NCBI GenBank assembly: GCA_949710005.1
Contig: OX453287.1
Location: 3,943,622 to 4,007,621 of the forward strand
From: Ricordea florida
Taxonomy: Eukaryota; Cnidaria; Anthozoa; Corallimorpharia; Ricordeidae
Reading direction: 5' to 3'
Length of the DNA: 64,000 nt
Part shown: positions 14,201 through 23,200 of the stretch, piece after piece
Layout of the letters: each line of letters opens with the position of its first letter
Numbering within the stretch: the first letter of the stretch is position 1
The notes under the pieces: generated by a model
Told to the model about the DNA's origin: nothing
Database searches by the model: none
The model's input: the letters and a program-made list of their open reading frames with translations, nothing else
Translations under genes and position numbers: made by a program

Positions 14201-17200
14201 ATATTTTGTACTAGTTTTGTTTCTGCCAATGAAGATTCATTGGAGTAGTTATCCTCAATAAATTGGTCTCATTGCCTCAGTTGTTGTTTATATCTCACCT
14301 TTTTCAGTCTTGCTCACCACATTGTCGGCCGAGTCCAGATAACAAACCTGTCCCAGTACTTTGTGAAAAACTGGAAACCGCTGTTCCCTCCGGGGAAACT
14401 GGTCACTGCAAAAGTACTCAGGTACGTGTAAGGATGTGTTCCTTTGGTTTGATCCGGATTTGGATTTGTGATCCAAGACCGCTCAGATAATGGCGCATCA
14501 AAGGAACCGACGAATCTTTGCCACGAGTGGATTTATTGGTTCCTTTGACGCTTCATTATCATCCAGGCGATCTGGATCCGAATCCAGTCGATAGAATCGA
14601 TCGAATCCTGATCCGGATCAAACCAAAGAAACACGCCTTAAGTGACCAGAAGATTCGTCACTTGCAATCATTGCCAAGCATTAAAGACATTTTTATTCAG
14701 GAAAGCATTTAGTTTGTAATTTTTAATAGATTGAGCCCTCGAACCTTGATCGCTTTATTATAGTTTTAGTATATTTGGTTATAGTTTTTATCATATTTTC
14801 ATCATAGTTTATCATTCTTAGTCAATAATATATTATATAGGTAGTACTCAATGTAATGCGAAGTTGAAAATTATTTTATTGATAATTGCGCAATATAAAT
14901 GTAATAAATTATTATTAATTATTATTAGCTTGTGCCGGACGCTCAGACCGAGTAGAGTAACCTGGTGGGGAGAATCAAAACAAAGGAGAATAGAATATAA
15001 GAATCGGTCGTTTTTAAAATTACTGGATAATTGACGTCACTTTGTCGGCTGCTGAAGAATTGTCCAGAGAATTTCTGCCATTCAGAGGCGGAAATGTTTT
15101 AAGTAATGAATAATAAGAAAATTAAATCACTCTCGAGGACTTTGAGCTGCTGCCTTGAGTTTATTTTTTTTGCCACAAACACGAAGAAGGTGACACTTGC
15201 TTTATTGACTTCTCTTCTACAAAAGCCATATGAACAGTAACTGGTAGGCTGAACCGGTGCGCCGTAAGAGAAGAATTTACAAGCGCAACTTCGCATTTTC
15301 TGTTCACTTTCTTTATTGTTTTGTGTACTTTCCCTGATAAGAATTCAAATTTTGCGCCCGAGAGAATGGAAAAAGTCCCGGATGTGTCGCCTCATTGTGG
15401 GCGATGTAATGAGATTAAGCGCCACAGCCCTAGAAGTCAGTTTTTAGCAGCTCATTTTCTAGTCTATTTCCATCGTCGTGCGTTGAATTCGTGTAATGTT
15501 TACCGAAGTAGCGGTCCTTTTTTCATCTATCTCATCTTCTAGTGTGGTTCCAGTCAATGGTCACGTGGAACTCTCATTGAAAGGAAAAGATGTGGGGGGA
15601 GAGGATCCGGCCCCGAAGCCCAAACGGATCGAGTTGAAAGAGAGAAAAGAAAAGGAGAGAAAGGAGAAAAGGGAGAGAAAGAGGCAGAGAGAAAACGCTT
15701 TGGAAGATAGTGGTGTTGCTGGTGATGACAATGATGAGGTTGTCAAAAAACCCAAGACTGGTAAGGACTTGTTAAAGAGGAATTGTTTTGTGAAATTATG
15801 ACGATGTTATAGTAGGAGCCTGGAGAATCTTTGAAAGCAATGCCATAGGCAAACTCGGAAAAAAAAATTATCTTAGTTCTCCCAATAACGAGTGGAACAT
15901 GCAACCTTCTGATTATTACTTCAGACGCTCTACCACTGAACCATAGGAAACTCGTGGGAGTAAGGCCATTAAACTAGGTTCATGGGGCAAACACCCTGCA
16001 TACTGCTAGGATTTGAATTCCATTGCAAGTGGTTGCTTAACAGTCAAGATGGTGCATGACGAGTCAGGTGGATAAATGAAAGATGTACTGTATCATGTCA
16101 CAAGCAACGCGTTACTTTTGACAGGAACCCAACATATGAGCTTCTGATTTGTAACTTGAACGCTCTCGTTATGGAGGCTTAAGTCATCAAAACCTGTAAC
16201 AAGGTTTATCGAACAAACATTCTGCGCAGTGGTCAGGGGCGGATCCAGAGTAGTTCAAGTGATTTCCAGAAATCACTCAAATGTTTCCAAACCTGGGTTT
16301 GTTACTTCTCAGGTTGTTTCTTGAAGCTCAAGAAATCAATTATCCTTCTTGTTGCAGTGTTTATTATGAAATAAAACAAAGAAAAAAATCGTCGAATCTC
16401 GTTATACCGTCGATTACACAGCAAACCCAGTCCTTTCCGAACGAATTTGACGAATCTCCGTTCGTGCGCTTTCGCCCTTTGTCGAGACTTCGGAGAACAA
16501 CACGAAAAAATTCGTAGGCACGACCGGACAAAATTTGTACGCAGTGGGTGGGAGTGGTTAGTTTATCGATCTTTCCACAAATCACTCAAAACCCTCCTCT
16601 ATTGGCTAGAATCACTCGCATTGTCTTGCGAACTACTCAAACTCGATTGTGATTGGCTATCCAGGACGCAAACTACCGTGCAAACTACTGACAATCGTAT
16701 ATAAAGGGAAGCCTCTCCCTGAAAGTCCCTCGTTTGTTCTTGCTCCGATCAGAGTTCATTGTTAAAGTAACTTGCGACGGAGGAAGACAAGGGAAATTTT
16801 AATTAGAAATGATGGTTCGAGGCGATCCAGTTTGTCGGAAGGAGGACTGTTCACAGTATGATGTTGGCTTGGTTTTCAAGGAAATCAACTCATATTCGGA
16901 CCAGGACAAGTTCAAGTTCATAGAGAATGTGTGGAAACCAGGTGAGCTATTTGATTTCCCAGCGTCAGTGGAATGTTCGAATTCTAGCCGTCATTTTGTG
17001 TGGAGCTGGCTGAAAAGATTTCCCTGGCTAGCATACTCTAAATATGTCGATGGTGCATTTTGTTTACCGTGTGTTTGTTTTGGAGTCCAGTGTGGGCGAA
17101 ATACGAATAAACTAGACAAATTGTTCAAGTCTCCACTCACACTTTGGACGTCCGCCGTTTCACGTTTTACCAAACACGCCAGCGGGAAATGTGAGATGCA

Positions 17201-20200
17201 TAATTTTGCAGTGATCGCAATGGAGAATTTTCTGAGAAACATGAGAAGAGAAGCGGTTCCAACTGATCAGCAGATCAACAATTTACTTCAACCGCAAATC
17301 AATAGAAATCGCGAAATTCTGAAATCCCTTTTTAAAACAATTTTCTGCGGAAAAACAACATAGCCCTCAGAGGTACACGAGATGATGATCGAGGAAATGG
17401 CAGTCTTTCCGGTAATTTCCATGCACTGTTAGAATTTCGAATTGACAGCGGCGACCAAACACTAAAACATCACCTGGAAACCGCTCCCAGAAATGCGACT
17501 TATATTTCTAAAACCATTCAAAATGAGATGATTACAACTGTGGGTGCTATCATAGTGAATAATTTGTCACAGGAAATCAGGGACAGCAAATATTTTTCTA
17601 TTATGCCTGACGAAGCAGCTGACATATCAAATAAAGAAAACCTTTCAGTGGTGATCAGATTTCTCGATTCGACCAAAACAGTCAGAGAAGAGTTTGTAGG
17701 ATTCTACCTTTGTGAGGATGGAACAACAGGAGCAGCTATCAAAGATTAAATTGTATTAATACTTATATCTGGACAAAAAAGTCATTCTTCAATAGTTTTT
17801 AGAGTTATTTTCCCACTGACACTGGGTATTTGATAAGCTTAAATGGTTTTCACATATTCTCTCAGTCTGAGCTCATTGGACCACATCAATTTATACACTG
17901 ATCTAAAAGGCTGTTGGCACCCCTACAAGCATCCAAGACAGCAATCCAGGCAGCAGATCTACTACATTTTCAAAGGCAGCCCTCAATCTTAATTGACATG
18001 CTAGACTCCTTAGACAACAGAAAGGCAAATTTCTGGACAAAAAAAATTGTTATTCTGGTTTGTCTGTGTAAATACACAGAATTGATTTTTTTGTACAGAA
18101 TTTTGCCTTTCTGAGGAGGTACTGTTAATGTGTCTGAATGGCTTAAAGTGCTCTCAGAATGCAGGAAAATTGCATTCTGGGAGCACTCAATTTCAAATTT
18201 CCTTGGGGGAGCATGCCCCCAAACCCCCTTAGTTAAGGTGCTGCAAATCACTCATGTAAAATCCTGGATCCGCCCCTGGTGGTAGAGCGAGTATGTCTGT
18301 GCCATTCGTCAAAGGGTGTATATGTGTTATTTACCGAGTGGGAGGTCCGTATGGGAAAAAAATTGTGCCCGAGGTCTTGATTACGGCGCGTGACTTCGCG
18401 GCCGTACTAAAGACCAAGGGCAGTTTTTTCCCCGTACGGACCGACCTAGCCCAGTAAATAGCATATTTTTTTTAGCAACATTAATATTTTTAACGAGCCG
18501 TGATCGCTACAGCGGGAGAAAATCCAGCCCGTGGGCCGTATTGTAAAAAGCTGGACCGGTCACGAGCGCGTCATTAGCCAATCGATTTCGAGAATTTTGG
18601 ATTCTGGCCCGCTGAGATGCTTGAGAAAAATAAAACATACCAGTCGACCAGTTCTTCTTCTTCAGTTGACCCCATCGCCTGGAGAAGACTAGCAGTAAGC
18701 AGTCGAAACGTCGCGATCAACATCCAGTGACTACATCGTGTGACAAATGAACAATTTATATTATCATCACATTTTCCACGATGAAGAACAACCCGTTCCT
18801 TAACAGCATATTTCTGGTTAAAAAGCGGAGGTGTGAGAGGTCGGATGGTCGAGAAATACGCAGTCAAAGGAATTGGTATAGTTGAATGAATCGCTTACAA
18901 GTCTTACCACTTGAGTGTTTATTTTGTATGTAGACTCTGACGATGAAGTTATGCAGACAGCTAGTGAAAGCGAAGATGAAGAAGAATCTACTGAGCAATC
19001 TGAAGCCAGTTCTGAAGATGAGGTCAGAAAATCTTAATTCCGCATGATAGACTATGAATCCTTTTTTAGCTTTGTGGCATGCACTGTGACCAGTCTTTGG
19101 AAACCTATTATACAGTACTGTACTTTGGCACTGCTTGTTTACAATTCTGTTTGGTTTAGTCCAGCGAGGTTCGATTTTTGTACATTTTGGATCAAACCAT
19201 GCAGTGTAACCATTCTTTGGAAAGCTACTGAGCAGTACTGTACTGTGATACTGTTTGTGTTACTTTACAGTGTGGTTCTACCTTTTTTATCTGTGGATCA
19301 AAGTATGCAGTGTTACCATTTTTTGGAACCTACTAAACGGGACTGTTCTGTTGTACTGTTTGCCTTATTATGCAATTCGGCTCTTCCTTTTTCATTATGA
19401 ATTAAATTATGCAGGTGGACAATTCTATGAGAAGCTTCTGGGCAGCAGGATACCATGACACTGTTTCTCTTGTTTCTCCTGTTTCTCCTGTGGCTAAAAC
19501 AAGACAGACTGATCATATAACATTGTTATATACCTAGACTTTCACTCAACAAAACGAGCACTGTGATTGGTTGATTCTTGGTCACGTGTCCTTGATAAAA
19601 TTGAAATGAGATACAATTGCCCAGTTTTTGCCCGCGCGCCGAATAGACCAGTACGTGATCTATGACTAAATGAAAAATGGCGTGATCTTCTAAATATATA
19701 ACAAAGCACTTAATGTGCAGCTAGTTTCGTTTCCCCTCGAGCCCTGAAAACAAAACTAACCGTTTCCCTCGGTACCATGCATTAAGTGTATATTGTTTTA
19801 CTGTGCTTAGCAGGGCCCACATGTTAACAGTAGCAAGGCTAATGGATTAGCACGATTACAGGTCAGAACGTAGTTTTGAGTATGTATGTATGTTGTAGAC
19901 TCCTGCTAGTCGTTGGTCTACGTCTTTTTTTGTATAGCCAAGAGGTTGCTCTTTCCGTTAGTTGATGGAGTCTTCGAAACGCCTACTACAGATTCTACTA
20001 TTACATGTTTTTATAACCGCAATTGATTGTGAGGGTATGGCGCACGGCCTTGGTATTTGATTGGTAGATTTAGATTTGATTGGAGCCTGCTTGCTCCCTG
20101 TTCCTCATTATTTGATTGAAACACTTAAGATTTGATTGAGGCTTGCCATTCTCTAAACCTCGGCATTTGGTTGGTAAATTTGCCTTCTTTCAGTCTGAAG

Positions 20201-23200
20201 AGACCAATTTATCGGCCGACTTATCACCAAAAGAGAAATACTCTGCCATTAAAGTCTGTGGACTTTTTGCTCAGTTTAGATAAATATAGTTAACAGGCAT
20301 CGGTACAGGATAGTAATAATGGTTTAGAAACAAACGTAGTGGAAACATATTTCAGCTAAATAAAAGTTGTTATCGTTGCTGGGAGCAACGCTATCGAGAC
20401 CCCTTTAAGTGGGTGTGGTTCCCTACCCTGTTGATTAATAATAAGTTTTTGAGAAGTTTTACGCGACTCATACCTGATCGGTTTAGAGTACCAATTTGAT
20501 ATAACTGTCTTGTTGAATTCTTGTACCCCCCTAAATTATATCTTAAGGATCCGAAATATTAATCTTTCTATCTGCATACCCTTAGTTGTATCTTTCTCCT
20601 CGTTGTAACCCTCCAAATGAGGAAATAGTATCTCAATGGGTGGGTAAACTTATTTACTTGTTGTCACTAAATGCGGACAAATGTCGTGAAAGGTTGTCGC
20701 GTGTTTCGTTGCATCATTACAGCTGTCCACTGGTTTTGACTGGAATGACGACGTGCACGAAGAAACTTCGGACAAAAAGAGAGAGCTTGATAGTGAAGGA
20801 GAGAGCAGTGAAAGCGAAACAGAGGCCAGTTCTCAGGTATGCTACCAGCTTATGATAACCGTTTCACTTCGAGTATCTGAAAAGTGCTCCTAAATTTCTA
20901 TCTAATGGTGCATCATTTGTTGCTAGGTTACACGAAAGAAGACAAAAAGGCAAAAGAGGGCAGCCAAGAAAGCGGAAGAAGATTTCTTGTATAAGGTAAG
21001 CTATTGCTGTTGCGTGACTTCGTTGCAGTTTTTCTCTCTAATCAGGGAAAACTTTTTCAAGGTTACAAAATTCTTTGTCGGAGGAAGATTTCTTTTACAA
21101 GGTAAACTTTAGATGATACGCTGCTATTGGGTAACTTCGTTGCAGATTTTTCTCTAATTAGGCCAGGTAAACTTAGCCAGGTAAATTATTATCCATAGAA
21201 AACTTCGATGCAGAGTTACGTCTAGTTCTGGAAACTTTTTATATTGGGATGCAAACCTTTGTTGTTAAAAAAAAATAATCGGTGCGTAAGTGACCACAAA
21301 GTGTTAGGACTCAGTTTGAACATGGTGAGGCTCGTCTCTTTATCTCAAGGATACACCCTTTTTAGAGACTTTAGGCCTCGTTTTAACAAGAACCGCCTCT
21401 TAAGTTTTAACTTACTCGAGTCCTCTTGTCCATACTACTAGTGTGAGGCCTTTGTTCTTGTGCGAAATACTCAAATGAAGTAAATAGATGCAGAGGTGTA
21501 GTGTTAGTATCGTACATACTTACATACATACATTTTATTTTATTGTGTTTTGAGGTAAGAGCACAATAACATGCCCGCGGGTAGCTAAGCTAATGTAGAC
21601 GGGTCATGTTTATAGAAAATAATTACAACTAAAAGTAACAAGAAAACTAAAGAAACTAAGATTGGCAGCAATGACTAGAGACTACTGATAAACTAACGGT
21701 ATTACTAATAATAAATAACAACAGTTACGACAAGAGAGTATTGATACACTAAACGATATTAATGATTACATACTAACTACAAGGAAAATAAATTCAACAT
21801 ATCTTTTTGAACGATTTCTGGGAGATCAATAAAACAGTCTTCTGAAGCTAGGATCTCAAAAAGTGTTTGTTTTATTCTCCTCTTAAAGGCATTTTCTGAA
21901 AGTTTTCTTAAATAAAGAGAGTAGGCCAGCTATACATGTAGTTCTACTCATGGTGCCTTTTTTTCTTGTTCTTAACGCTCTAGACAGAGCAGTCCCTCTT
22001 AGATCAAGATCGTTTGCCTGAAACAGCCGGGGATTTCGACCGTCTAGTGCTGGCCTCACCCAATAACTCCGTCGTTTGGCTGCAGTACATGGCGTACCAT
22101 CTTCATACAACGGAGATCGATAAAGCCAGAGCAGTTGCGGAGAGAGCGCTGCGCACGATATCTTTTAGGTGAGATGACTGAACACAGGCGGCCAAGTCTC
22201 CCTAAAAATGAGACTGCAAGACTTCCAGTTGACTATTGAACACGTTGAAAACGAGACGGAATAGTGGAAATTTAAAATCTGTAATTTAAAGCTTGTCACA
22301 GGAAAACTTGGAAAGAGGATATCAGAGTTCTCCCAATAGAAGTCGAGCCTATGACCTTCCGATAACTAGTTCAGACGTTTACCACTGAGCTGTTGGATAC
22401 TCGCGAGAGCAAGGCTATTAAACTTGGTAAACGGGACAAACATCCTGCATACTACGAGAATTTGAAAGACAAAGTGAACGGGTTGTTGAAAATAGGTGGG
22501 GTCGTTTGAGTAACATCAGAACTGGAGATCGTGACCTTTATTTGAATGTCAACTGTATACAGCACTTATGTACTAATATGGGACATTGCAAAGCACAAAT
22601 GAAATCAAATCAAATCATATTAAATTAAATCAATCAAATCAAATTAAATGTTGATTTTTCTGAAGAGGGGAAAACCGCAATACCCGGGGAAAAACCTCTC
22701 GGAGCGGAGTATAGAACCAACAAACTCGACTTCAATGAACTTAACAACTTGTTCTAAGGAAATACGTTGACTTTTGGTCCATTTCCAGGGAGGAGCAGGA
22801 AAAGCTGAACGTGTGGGTGGCCCTGATGAACCTTGAGAACTTGTATGGGACACAGGAGTCCCTTGTAAAGGTGTTTGAGCGGGCTCTTCAACAGAATGAG
22901 CCAAAGAAGGTGTTTTTCCAGCTCATTGGTATCTACACCAGGACAGACAAATTAGAGGTTAGATGATGTTGATGTAGTTTTCCCTGCAACTGTTACCAGG
23001 TTCGTCACGCAACGCTTCTCATAGGGGAAGAGCGTTGCGTGACGAGCTAGGCAATGGCTGCAAAGGCCATTTTTTACCACAATTGCTACTATTCTCGGAA
23101 TCTGATTGGCTAATTTGCCGTTGTCGATGATAGTCTAGACAACGCTACACGCGTCAATGTGTCACGCAATTTAATAGCCAATCAGAAACGCTAATTTTTG

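Noticed and set aside
16281..16704. Overlapping 78- and 85-residue frames before the hAT transposase
   Set aside because: They lie in the 5' non-coding part of the hAT element, upstream of its TATA box, with no recognisable domain.
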